NCBI GenBank assembly: GCA_026936325.1 | Contig: JAPTHN010000042.1 | Span: forward strand, 1-64,000 | DNA length: 64,000 nt | DNA from: Platynereis dumerilii | Lineage: Eukaryota > Annelida > Polychaeta > Phyllodocida > Nereididae | Direction: 5' to 3' | In this document: in pieces, positions 11,033 to 21,300 of the stretch | How positions within the stretch are numbered: position 1 is the stretch's first letter | Layout: each line of letters begins with the position of its first letter | The notes under the pieces: generated by a model | The model's input: the letters and a program-made list of their open reading frames with translations, nothing else | Database searches by the model: none | What the model was told of the DNA's origin: nothing | Program-made: the position numbers and the translations under genes

Positions 11033-11233
11033 CTGCTAAATGGCCGAAGCATTTCCTTACACCGTGATATTGCACAGGCGATATTGCTTTGACATGCGAT
11101 TTGATAAGTAAAAGATTGCCTTAAAAAAACACAACCATCATTGTGCAGTACATCGTGCAATATCAGTTTTTATGGCACCCAGGTGGCACCGTGCTATGCG
11201 ATAACTGTAAATCATAAGGTCCCACTTTTCATA

Positions 11234-11401
11234 CACTCTAAAAAATGTCGGGACAAAATTGGTTTTTTAGATTCAAAATGGTTTTTTGAAAAACCAAATT
11301 TCAATGCAAAAAACCAACATGGATTTTTTTTAAAAATTTGTTTTTTCAAAAAACCATTTTGAATCTAAAAAACCAATTTTGTCCCGACATATTTTAGAGT
11401 G
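11234..11401. mobile_element. CACTCTAAAA hairpin MITE, copy 3, next to an exon
   Basis: Opens CACTCTAAAAAATGTCGGG after TA and closes TATTTTAGAGTG. Only 18 bases separate its end from the first base of the collagen B exon at 11420, so it supplies the DNA just upstream of that 3' splice site, including any branch point. The inner part of the hairpin is shortened compared with copies 1 and 4. Confidence 0.85.
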
Positions 11402-11419
11402 CAGCATTTCTGTCTTCAG

Positions 11420-11689
11420 GCACATTACTTCTCCTGTGCATCCAGACTGCATCAGGCCAGCAGCGAGGCGGGACCGGAGCTACCGGCCGAAACGGCTTTC
11501 CGGGTAGTGATGGATTCCCAGGATTTCCAGGGGAACGCGGAGATCCTGGTCCGGTTGGATATGTCGGAATCACTGGAGAAAGGGGGCCAAGGGGTGCACC
11601 AGGACTAGCTGGGCCAAGTGGACCAAAAGGTCCGTCCGGAATGCCCGGAAATGGAAGAACAGGAGCAACTGGATACACCGGACCAATGG
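11420..11689 (+). CDS. collagen B exon: signal-like core plus Gly-X-Y
   Basis: Acceptor TTTCTGTCTTCAG ends at 11419 and donor GTGGGT starts at 11690; 270 nt, phase 1 in and out. It opens inside a Leu-rich core (TLLLLC) followed by an AxG-type cleavage-like site and then triplets from GGTGATG onward. Antisense Pro-rich frames over this exon are shadows of the collagen repeats. Confidence 0.87.
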
Positions 11690-14600
11690 GTGGGTTGTGC
11701 AGCTTCAGATTCTTTAACATCTTCATTGCTTTATGGTACAACACTATACAATAATATACAAATACAGCACTTATTTTCGTGCAATATGAACATTTATTTG
11801 CACGAGGAAATTCACATTGCAAGATAATATCAGCATTGCTCTAGCATAGTGGTCATGTAATAATAATTATTGTCTTTGGTTGTGGTCAATATCAGGTTTT
11901 TCAGATCTGGGTGGTGATATGGAATTAAGGACATCGATTGCCAAGTGCGTATATTGTCGATACATTTTTCAGTTTTTTATACTTATGGTGGTAAGATGTC
12001 GTCATGTGACTGATTCCGGCCAATCAGCATTGCTCTAGCATAGTGGTCATGTAATAATAATTATTGTCTTTGGTTGTGGTCAATATCAGGTTTTTCGGAT
12101 CTTGGTGGTGATATGGAATTAAGGACATCGATTGCCAAGTGCGTATTGTCGATACATTTTTCTGTTTTTTATACTTATCGTGGTCCCCAAATTCAGCCTG
12201 ATCTGCAATTGATGGTAAAAACCGTTCCTCAAAACCCGTTTTTTTTTTTTTGCCACACAAAATTCAAATATTGCTGTGGATAGCAACTCTGGACAAGATG
12301 AATAAATGTTTTGCCTGTGATTTTTCCTTTCTTTTCTTTAGTAATAAAGTTTTTTTGGCCATTTTGTATTGAAATTTAGCATATGGAGGACAGAATTGGA
12401 TAAAACCGAAATTGTATTGCATCAATATCGGTTATCAACCCGGCAAAAAGACCTGGTAGGCCTACAAATGTTTTATTTTGAACTGGTGTCCATCCCCACA
12501 TTGAATATCACCAGGTCCGTAGCGCATGATATTAACCAAAACTGTGAATATTTGGTTTGTTCCATGACAAAACAAAAAAAAAAAGCAGTTTTTCAGAAGC
12601 CTGTAGTTAGTTAGTGTTTGTCATGCTGCCAATTCGGTTTACAATTGCTTATCAAACTTTCTGGAAGTTTGCAGGAAAGGTAGGTAGTGATTCAGAAGAC
12701 ATTGACATGCATTGTAGGTTCATGACCCGACTGAATTAAAGGGAAAACTGGTCAAAGATATAGATCTGGGCTAAAAGCTGTGCTAAAGTGTGAAACTTAA
12801 GCTTACTTGTAAGGGACAAACATTTTAAAGTGGGGGATGCGAGGACAGTTGGTTAATCACTTAATTTCCACGCTTCAATTTACTACTATAGGCCTAAAAA
12901 TTACTTTCAAGACCTTCGAAACGTTTTGAGAGCAACAATTTAACCAGATTGGCAGTTAATCAGTAGGCCTAACTGTATTTGACGCTTTCAAGAATGTTTT
13001 ACATTTTGGAATCTCAAAGTACTATTGTCCTCGATGACGCCTATTATATTGAATTCCTTTTTTCAAAAAGACTGTTGGCCTTTCAACGCAGCAATGCCAC
13101 TGAAAAACTGTCAACATTGCACATGGACTTTTTTGTAACTTGATGCCATATTGCAAAACAATCAATTCTTCTTCTTCAGGGGCCCAGGGAGCAACAGGAC
13201 CTCAGGGTTACACTGTCGGGCCACTTGGAGAAGTTGCCAGAGGACCACCAGGACCTCCAGGTAAGAAATATTCAGGGTTTTTGAGTCAGAGTCATATTCA
13301 GCCGCCATTTGTCCATTTCAGCATGGAAATATGAGAGTGACAAACAATAGAAATTAAAATGTTCCCAAAAGATTTTTTTTTTCCTTTTTCTGTCTTAAAA
13401 CGCTCTCCTGACCTTGCCCTACAGCCACACGCTATTCGTCTTTTCGCTTATTAAAAAAAAATCTTAATGTTGGCTCAGGGGGCACTGTGTTAAGTAATTT
13501 AAAGTTTTTCAATCAATTTTAAAAACTGACTTAATTATGAAAAACACGCAATTGATTGGAAGTGTATATATAGGCTATATATACTTAAAATCCAGTCTGG
13601 TGAAAATGAGACATGCTGCTGCCACCTGGCATAAAAGTTAGTTTTGAATGCTCCAGCATTGTAGCTCTCACAGCTTCTATTCAACATTGATGAGATTAAC
13701 CAGAGTAAGACTCGCCAATCACATGCTCTAAGGAAGTAGGCAATGCCATCAGCATACACAGAAACAGCCCTGGTTTCTTCCAGACAAAATTTTGTGAGTT
13801 CCCCACAATGTGTTGGTGTGGACTGCTCGCTGGAGCTTGCGGAATTTCAAACTTGCCACTAGGTGGCAACACATGACGGCATATGGTCTGCCAAGGCTGG
13901 GAAAATCTATCAGTTAGTGATCTATAACTGAAAGTTGATTTTTACATAGAATTGGCGGACTTACTAGCTTTAACTGTAATTTTCCATTAAGGTCCAATGG
14001 GTCCAGACGGTGAAAGAGGACCCCCAGGTCCTCCTGGAAGCAACGGGGAATTCTTTGAAGACAATGGCAGCGTAGCAGCTGCTTTGTCCCAACCTGACGG
14101 AAAAGTCAAACTCACTTCAAGAACCGGTTCAGTGTCAAGTTTTATGATTGCAAGTGAGTAGAGAATTTAAATCTGTCAAATCATTTTAGTAATAACTATC
14201 GCTTATATCAAAAGAAATTAATACTCTATTCAGATCGGCTGTCCAGAGAGTTTTAAAATTAATATTCAACTTGGTCATGTGATGTCACCGGCTTAAAAAT
14301 GTTTTGTTTATGTCAATTATGATTAATCAGTCGATTCCGTACATATCATATCTGGCAGTATAGGGTGACAATAAACAAACTAATACACAGTGTCCTTGAA
14401 CAAAGTTTAGGGTTAAAAAAAATGTACAAAGAATCCGTCAACACAGCATTGTGGTACGTGGTCTCAGCTTCGATATGATGTAAAGATAAAAAAAATCTGT
14501 TGGGAAAATTTTGAGAAAATTGAAATTTAAAATTTTTAGTTTTTCACACCCTTGTTGCATACAAAATATCACTTATAGATATATCAAATGGCATTGCAGT

Positions 14601-15605
14601 GTTATTGAAACATCATAATTTATCTAGTTGTACATTAAGTTACTCAATCAGGTTAAAAAAATACCAGAAAAAGCATTTTATTTCCTATTTTCACACCTTT
14701 TCCAACATTTAGGGGTGTTGCAAACTCAGTGAATCTTATAATGTGTCAAAATCAAATATAAACATGGCTCTTTCGGCTTTATTATTTCTTGAACCAAAGA
14801 AACGCGGCAAATGAACCACCAGGGTGTGAGAAAATGTCTTGTTAACTTCACTAATGATGTAAATTGAGAGTTTTAGCATTTCACCAGTCAATGTTTTTCA
14901 AGTGGGATTCACAAAAACAATGTAAAGTTATTGGAAAATAAACAGTAGACACATGTGGAAATACATACTGCCAGCATCTGACAAGTGTATATCTTCACCA
15001 CAGCTTTCCATGTAAGTTGTATCTGATATCTAAGGTAATAATGTTTTTTGAGAGAAATATTTGCTTAAATCAATAAAAAAAACCAATGTGCAAGTGACCT
15101 AATGGCGTAGATGGCCAATTCCAAGTTTTATTACAATGTCTCTGTTCATATTGAAATATTGGTTGCAATTTATGGTCTTCTGAAGAATTTTAAGGGCTTT
15201 CTTTACCCATTTTTGCCAATTGTTAAATTATTTCATGGAATTTAATGGTTGCTGACTTCCAAAATTCAGTTGTAGCATACCTTTGCGCAACCAACAGAGT
15301 ATTAAACTATCAGTCAACAGATTCTCTTCCAAGGTAACATAGTTAATATTGATAATTCATGCTTCCTCAAGCAATTTTGCTGAGGATGTTTAGCATTGAT
15401 GCAATGGCACCATCTCATGTGTTTCACTTACTTACAGGCGGCACTGTATAATGAACATCTTCTCCAATGGAGCCTAAACATTCAGATTGTCTATATTTCA
15501 GCTGGCGCCATTGGGATAAATGTCATCTGTTTCATCGTCATGATCGCCGTTACTTTCTACACCAACAGTAAATCAAGACAACTGTGGTTGGAACTTCAAC
15601 GATGA
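11420..15605 (+). CDS. collagen B: short single-pass membrane collagen
   Basis: Gene-level entry; exons 11420-11689, 13180-13260, 13992-14153 and 15502-15605, all joined in phase 1 and together open throughout. The product reads: hydrophobic core [14 protein letters not shown] (signal-like, its start lies in an unseen upstream exon), about 20 Gly-X-Y triplets, interruption GNGRT, more triplets with small breaks (GYTV, GEVAR), six triplets, a 35-40 residue non-collagen linker, one membrane helix ([13 protein letters not shown]) and a short basic tail ending in LWLELQR. It is expected to trimerise as a collagen and sit in the plasma membrane with the collagen part outside. Vertebrate membrane collagens (XIII, XVII, XXIII, XXV) instead have an N-terminal anchor. 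Exon order, phases, the interrupted triplet before GATG and the tail are shared with collagen A, 4-6 kb upstream in the same orientation. Confidence 0.87.
11831..12180. repeat. 194 bp tandem duplication in collagen B intron
   Basis: CAGCATTGCTCTAGCATAG at 11831 recurs at 12025, and the following 150 or so bases match with few changes (second copy incomplete at its right end). A local tandem duplication, apparently non-coding. Confidence 0.85.
12181..13179. other. collagen B intron, remainder
   Basis: AT-rich, with a run of 12 T near 12239-12250 and several TAGGCCTA words. No repeat pair or coding block recognised. Ends in a good acceptor, TTCTTCTTCTTCAG. Confidence 0.4.
13180..13260 (+). CDS. 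collagen B small collagenous exon
   Basis: 81 nt between acceptor TTCTTCTTCAG and donor GTAAGA, phase 1 on both sides. It codes [27 protein letters not shown], mostly Gly-X-Y with two short breaks. A length that is a multiple of nine with split Gly codons fits classical collagen exon style. Confidence 0.85.
13560..13890. repeat. dispersed repeat with TTTCTTCCAGA core, copy in intron
   Basis: The block around CCTGGTTTCTTCCAGACAAA (13770) to CTAGGTGGCAACA (13858) recurs at about 16975-17070 and 23855-23955 (same orientation), and a longer version of it, including the region up to the TGCTGCCACCTGGC words, recurs inverted at about 26860-27160. Element type not recognised. Confidence 0.6.
13992..14153 (+). 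CDS. collagen B exon: last Gly-X-Y and linker
   Basis: Acceptor TTTTCCATTAAG ends at 13991; donor GTGAGT at 14154; 162 nt, phase 1 in and out. It codes [18 protein letters not shown] and then a non-collagen linker rich in Ser, Ala and Lys ([15 protein letters not shown] onward). It is the counterpart of the second half of the collagen A exon 5003-5240, but here the frame is open up to the donor. Confidence 0.85.
14154..15501. repeat. collagen B last intron with dispersed repeat
   Basis: Parts match a region at 42345-42890: the stretch around GGCTTAAAAATGTTTTG (14290) to ACAAACTAAT (14375) and again around GAGGATGTTTAGCATTGA (15381) to CAGGCGG (15438). More distant or inverted pieces occur near 55005 and 63440. 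This points to a repeat of 0.5-1.2 kb of unknown class inserted in the intron. Nothing else recognised. Confidence 0.55.
15502..15605 (+). CDS. collagen B last exon: membrane helix and tail
   Basis: Acceptor CTATATTTCAG ends at 15501. Phase 1 entry gives [19 protein letters not shown], one membrane segment, then [14 protein letters not shown] and TGA (15603-15605). The VIC-x3-MI-x-V pattern and L-x-LEL tail match collagen A. Confidence 0.87.
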
Positions 15606-15650
15606 AAATCTCCAACTACCTTACCAAATTTATCAAAACAACTGAAATTC

Positions 15651-15656
15651 AATAAA
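15651..15656 (+). terminator. polyadenylation signal of collagen B
   Basis: AATAAA 46 bases after the stop codon of collagen B, followed by T-rich sequence. Confidence 0.75.
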
Positions 15657-15659
15657 TCT

Positions 15660-16149
15660 GTGTCAAATTATTTTGAATTATTGAATTCTTTGATAGCATG
15701 TCCAATGGCCAAATACTTATTAGTCTCAGACTGGTGATATTTATAAATATGTGGTATACGGGGATCTAACTTACATAAATGCATGTTGCAACCAAGAAAA
15801 GGAGGTACATAACTACAGAGCTCATGCTTGTTTATTTTATTCAACTATAAACTGTCTCTGCTTGGGACTGACAATTACAGCAGAATGCTGTCAGTCCCTA
15901 GAAAGTGGAATTGGGTCAACATTTACATATATATATAGGACAGGTCACAAGATCAAGTCGCATAAGAACTGTCTGTAATACTATGCCAGAATACTTTGCT
16001 TTGCATGGAAATGTTTGGAAATCATGAGACAAAAGAAAGTTCTTAGCAACATTAGCTTTAACTTTTGCCAAAGAAAGGGATTATTTTACTCATCATAAGT
16101 TTGATGGAAATACATTGTATAATACATTAAATCTACTTAAAGCAATTAT
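15660..16149. other. unassigned intergenic stretch
   Basis: AT-rich. Holds a short inverted pair, CTCTGCTTGGGACTGACA (about 15855) against TGTCAGTCCCTAG (about 15888), which could form a hairpin. No gene recognised. Confidence 0.4.
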
Positions 16150-17623
16150 ATATGTTAAAGTGTCAGAAAAGTGTCCAAAAAGAATGCTCTCTCATTTATT
16201 CACAAGGCTATACAAAGCCATCATTTCTGCTTTGGGACACCAAAAATACATTGTACCAAAACTATTTTATTTTGTGGAGATTGATTAACCAGAACAACGG
16301 AATAGTTTACGACTTCACAATTCTGTGTAACACTGAACTAAATTTCTTGTTTAGGCCACAGTTGGCGCCATCTATATTGTATTGCATGTGGGCTACAATG
16401 TATACCTCCTCCACGATAAACAAATAGTTCCAAATAGGTCTGTCTACTTATGGGGATTACGACAGGTATTATCGGTAGGTGGCACTACAATAAGGGGGGG
16501 GTGCTTTTTTTGTCTTAGGGGAGCCCACCAAATGACATATTATCTGGTTCGTTTGCAAAGTAAGTGAAATCCTGTGACCAAAAGTTAATAATTATCTGTT
16601 TGTTAACAAGTTACAATTCCCATCTGTATGATAACAACACACTTTTCTGTTGAACTGCTGTTTTGAGAACATAATCAATACAGCTTAGCTAACCCAAACA
16701 ATCAAACAATCAACAAAAACACTCATTATGTTAGACTCCTTGGCTTGGTCAACAACACCAATTACCTTGTTGCAAGGCAAAGGGGATTCCATCAGAGCTC
16801 CTACTGCTTGGAGGCACCACCTGTAAATAAATTCAGAACTACAAATGGAGACAGACCTATTAATTTGGTAATCACAAGCTTTCTGCTTAAAATCGAAGTC
16901 AACCAAAATCAGATGAGAGAGTTACATAGTTTTAGGAAATAGACTAGGCTATCGCCAAATTCTGGGGCTGTCCTGGTTTCTTCCAGAAAAGTTGTGCGAG
17001 TTCCTCACACTCAGTTTTTGTTGACCGTTCACTGGAGCTAGCAAATTTTGCCCCCTAGGTGGCAGCAAATAGAGGTCAACTTTTCGCTATCTATGCTATG
17101 CAGTGATTTGCTTGTGATTGCTTGTTTACAACACTGTATGCAGCCTATACTATGTAGCAGTGTGTTGACATGCAAGGCAGTCAGTTAGAGCACAGCTTTT
17201 CACAGATTGAAATTGTCATGTTGAGCTCTGAATCCAAATTGAATCAAAGAAATGTTCAACCTTTCAAGCTATCATTACATTTCAGTTCACAGAACCCAAT
17301 GTTACAACAGCTGGTTAACTCACTAACTACTTATTCCCTTGTGTCTCAGTGTCTGTTGTGCCTCCCTTTGATCAGTTTCCAATTCTATCTATATTAGTTT
17401 CCAATGAGACTTTCAGATCAGATGAAAGGACTGTGATGGTGGATTTCTGTGACTGCTACCCATCTAAACTTACTTTGTTCATTAAACTTTGTCCGTTCGC
17501 TAAATTCTGCACTGCAATTGTATCACCTTAATATATCAACAACGGCCCAGGGTGTCATTTTTAAAGGCATTTTAGTGCAAAAGTACAGGAAATCTTGGTG
17601 GAAAGTCCAGCAAGGTCAGGTCT

Positions 17624-17791
17624 CAGTGGCGTCCCTATGGGGGGCCGGGGGGGCACGTGCCCCCCCATATTGGACCTGTGCCCCCCAGGTGCCCCCCATA
17701 TGAACTTTTCAACCTTGGCTAAAATACACAATTAGTATTACGGGTGCCCCCCCTGGTGCCCCCCGCTTGAGACCCCCTAGTTACGCCACTG
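17624..17791. mobile_element. G/C-run MITE with 8 bp target duplication
   Basis: Left end CAGTGGCGTCCCTATGGGG; right end read inverted CAGTGGCGTAACTAGGGGG. The flanks are TCAGGTCT (17616-17623) and TTAGGTCT (17792-17799), an 8 bp duplication with one change, typical of hAT insertion. The body repeats GTGCCCCCC words. Fragments with the same body occur near 54880-54930 and, inverted, in the 287 bp units at 56.5-56.8 kb. Confidence 0.75.
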
Positions 17792-18557
17792 TTAGGTCTC
17801 CCTGCAGACAAGAGCTAAGTGGTCAGACCGATAGAGGCCAGGTCTCATCCGATAGAGGCCTTTGTCTGCATGGCCTGGATCATTATATGCCTACTATTAA
17901 GGTCTTTAAAGTTATACAAATTTGGAAGCTTTCATGCTTTTCTTTCCCTTGGAAGCAGTCTGTGTTATTCTATTACATTGGAATAGCATTGGATTAACCC
18001 GATATTTCACATGCAGAACCAGTACTGGGATAAATTGCTATGACACAGGGGAAGCATAACAATCTCTGACATGACAACGCAAGTGTCATGATTCCATTAT
18101 GTGCCCATGACATCGTTGACACAGGGGATTCTGAAGAGGCTTTTGTGATTTCACATCATAATATTTGGCTTTCTCGAAGGATGAATCCTGCATTGTCGTA
18201 GTCACATTATCTCATTTTCTCTCTTTCTCTTGCTCGATTATTCTAGTCAGAAAACAATTTTGGCTAAGGAGATATTTCTGCATGGTAATAATTTGGTAAT
18301 TATTGAAAATATGCCATTTAGTATAATGGGACTGTTGAGTTTTAAAAACTTTCACTTGCAGCTGGTAATTTTGATACATGGAAAGATCACTATTTCTCTA
18401 AAAATGTGCACTTGATCACACTTTTGGCTTGAGATCTATAGAGGCCTTTTGATCAGTCATAATCAACATGATTTCTCACAACAAGAATCTGATTCATAAT
18501 GGTTTGTCAGACAGACAGACACCACACAAAACATACAACGTAAGTCTCCCAAAACTA

Positions 18558-18869
18558 CGCTGTAAAATTTGATTTTTGATTCAGCTTTTAAAAATGAATG
18601 AGTGAATTTGCTTTGAACTAACATAGCCTGTTGTTTTGAGTTCTGGCAACAGACAGATTATCATATCTTAAAACAGCAAGCAATTTTAGCTCAAAGAAAT
18701 TGTGCAACCATCTCACTATTTTGAGCTAACATGGCTTTTTGTATCAAGTTATTACAACAGACATATTATCATATCATAACTTAAAACAACAAGCCATGTC
18801 AGCTCAAAGGAATTGTGCAATCAACTCACTCAATCATTTAAGCTGACTCAAAATTTCAACTTTTACTGT
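18558..18869. mobile_element. [19 protein letters not shown], larger copy
   Basis: Begins CGCTGTAAAATTTGA after TA and ends near ACTTTTACTGTG. Inside, an AACTAACATAGC ... GTGCAACCATCTCAC unit appears about twice. Shorter relatives lie at 25735-25908 and 57875-58081. Likely Tc1/mariner-type non-autonomous. Confidence 0.6.
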
Positions 18870-19437
18870 GTCAAGCTATAACTAAATGAAAGCTTTGATC
18901 ATGACCAAGTCATCACAATGATAATCATCAACTCACACTGCACTTACAGCATAACAGTGCATCCCAAGCAAGAATGGCTGTTGATGTGCTCTTATATGAA
19001 GTTCTGCAGGTTCAATTCTTCATCTCATCTGAACAACATCCAGCTGGGACTTTGCTTATGGAGGTAAGCCTGCACTGAACATTGTCGGTTACCTACTAGA
19101 GGTTCACACCCATAATCATTTGAGAATTTAAAGTGTTTTGTATATATTTTCATAAGATGTCAAAGTACCTGATATTTAGAACACCTGAAATCCCTGCTAT
19201 GCCATTTCTCCCGATTACTTATTTTAGGAGATATGAAAAATAAAAATCTTGCGTCCTGATAAATTGGCACGATGTGTTGATTGCCATACTCTTACACAGG
19301 GTTCAAGACATATACAAGAGACTGTAGCAGTGAGATGCCACTTGCTAGGTAACTCAGGCCCAAAGCTGGAAAATTAATCATTGTTAGAACTGAACTTACT
19401 CATACATTCGTGACTATGAATTCTGCCTCTCCCCTCA

Positions 19438-19824
19438 CACTGTGTACCGTTTACTGTATGGGAAGCGACCTATATAGTTAATCAGAAAATCTTAAATTTT
19501 AGACAAGAAACCAATTCAATTAAAACAAAACATAGCCAGTATGCTGTATTTATGTAGTGGTAATCTTGACGTGAAATTACAAGCATTAAATATTCTACAA
19601 TCAAAAGATTTGGGGATTCTAAAAAAAAATGCACTGTAATTTACTAAAACTGCCTAATCTCCCAGAAAACTTAACTGATCGATGCAAAATTTTCTATGTG
19701 TACAATTTGTATTATAAGACAGCATACTGGCTATAATGCAAAGTTTGTTGTTTGCTCTATATATGAAAACTAGCAAAATGTAAACAAAAAATCCTTAATT
19801 AGGTCACTTGGTTGGCACACAGTG
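19438..19824 (-). mobile_element. CACTGTGTAC element, copy 1
   Basis: About 387 bp with ends CACTGTGTACCG and GGCACACAGTG. It is absent from the matching place of the second segmental copy (around 27315), which goes straight through CCCCTCACCGCC, so that copy acts as an empty site; CTCA stands on both sides here. A second element lies in the opposite orientation at 40716-41088. No coding capacity. Class not assigned. Confidence 0.75.
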
Positions 19825-20225
19825 CTCACCACCATAGTGCTGTTTGGCAAAAGGGGCTGGGATCAGTCTGGGTCTAATATCTATAGGCGTACATTATTGA
19901 GTTATTGGGCCAAACATAGATAATAACAGTAGGTTAGAAACCTAACCAAGAAATAATAAAACCTGGGGTCTGCTGAGTACAGTGACATGGAAGTGCATGG
20001 ACGTATCTTGGTATGCTTGTGTTAGCATGTGCTTGGGAAATTTATTGGTTTGTGCTGTATCATGACCTTGAACTATCCGCTCAGTCTCTATAAAACAATT
20101 TAATATATTCCACAAATATTGAGGAGCATCATCCAGACAATGACATGGTGATTGCTTTCTAGGAAGTGCTATTATTTGCAGCAAAAGAAGATTATGCATT
20201 TCTTAAAAAAAAAATCCAAATAAAT

Positions 20226-20762
20226 GTCTTTCGGATGGACTAGGAGGGAGTGGATCTTGTTTTCTAGCTGGTGGAAGGTGTTGATGCTGTGGGGAAAGAC
20301 AAGACGCCTGATGAGAACAAATGTGAAATAATATACGAAATTAACTGTGACCAAAACAAGAAACACACGTACATTGGAGAAACCGAACGATCACTTGGTA
20401 CAAGAGTTAAGGAACACCAAAAACAGGACCATCCGACTGCTGTAGGCGAACACTGCATTGCGACTGGACATTCCATCTTCCTCCATAACTCCAAGATACT
20501 ATGCAGAGAAGCTGATTGGATTAAAAGGAAAGTTAAAGAAGCGATATACATTTGACAGCAGCGCCCAGACATGAACCGAGACCAAAGCTACCAACTCCCC
20601 CCCCATGTACAACCAACTCCTGAGTGTGAACAGCAACAAATAACAGCAGCCATCCTGTGTCACTCATATGTGAACAAGACCTCTAGCAGAGAGGCTGAAA
20701 CGTCATATCAACCAAAAAATATAAGCTTCAGTGAATAATAATACAACTTTGCTGTTCTTTCC
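20226..20762 (+). mobile_element. Penelope-like element fragment (GIY-YIG end)
   Basis: Present only in copy 1 of the segmental duplication: both copies share the sequence up to CCAAATAAATG (20214-20224 here, about 27694-27704 there) and then differ. It carries the endonuclease end of a Penelope-like retroelement, with the reverse transcriptase part missing, so it is 5' truncated. After the domain the reading frame goes on through NRDQSYQLPP, typical of the C-terminal end of these proteins. Confidence 0.75.
20271..20555 (+). pseudogene. GIY-YIG endonuclease domain of Penelope-like element
   Basis: About 94 residues: KCEIIYEINCDQ (the GIY position, degenerate), HTYIGETERSLGTRVKEHQ (YIG motif and catalytic-type Arg in GTR), then AVGEHCIATGHSIF and READWIKRKVKEAIYI. 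This order matches the GIY-YIG nuclease that Penelope-like elements use to nick target DNA. The TGA at 20553-20555 stands where relatives usually continue with Arg-Gln, and CGA to TGA is a common decay change; the frame is open again after it to TAA at about 20738. No ATG-proximal reverse transcriptase is present, so it cannot be an active element. Confidence 0.8.
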
Positions 20763-21114
20763 ACAATATTTTTTAACTAGTCAGGACAGTTCACAATTCT
20801 CCTTGCTTGATGAGATGGTAAAAAGTGATGTTTGATCCAACCATAATCAAAGCAAAGTCTGTGAACGGATGTTTAAACAGAGCTCACTAAAATGAGTCGT
20901 GTCACTTGTGTGTAGCGAAAAGTCAACCCTTTTTCATGTTTTTTCCCAAATAGCTTATAAGGTCATACGTAATTGCATATTGAGCCACCAGAACTTAAAA
21001 AATTTTGTTCAGTGTATCATTGTGCCTTTGGAAGGACAGTGTCCTAGATTTCTCGAGAAATTCTCGAGTCTCGTGCACTAGACCATGACCATTCTCGAGA
21101 GTCACAATCGAGAC

Positions 21115-21300
21115 TCATTGGAAACACTAGCTGGATGTCATTCGGATGAGACATAAATAGGTGTTCCATTGTATCAGCGTTCGTGCTGTGCACAGCACAA
21201 GATCTCTCACATTGGGTAAATGTGTAGTATCTACATGTATGTTGTCATAATGTTGAGGAAACCTGCTCTCTTTCTCTCATCTCATCAATCAACCATCACA
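21115..21300 (+). repeat. SINE-like tail sequence, copy in duplication 1
   Basis: AGCTGGATGTCATTCGGATGAGACATAAATAGG style sequence matches the 29220-29290 region of the second copy and resembles the conserved 3' part of tRNA-derived SINEs. Its tRNA head was not found here. Confidence 0.45.

Noticed and set aside
11394-11822. Antisense Pro-rich frame resembling a collagen
   Set aside because: It is the mirror of the collagen B exon; the plus strand has the splice sites, phases and paralogue.
20690-20740. Hammerhead ribozyme at the end of the Penelope-like fragment
   Set aside because: A CTGAAACGTC word recalls it, but the conserved CTGATGA core and pairing stems were not found.
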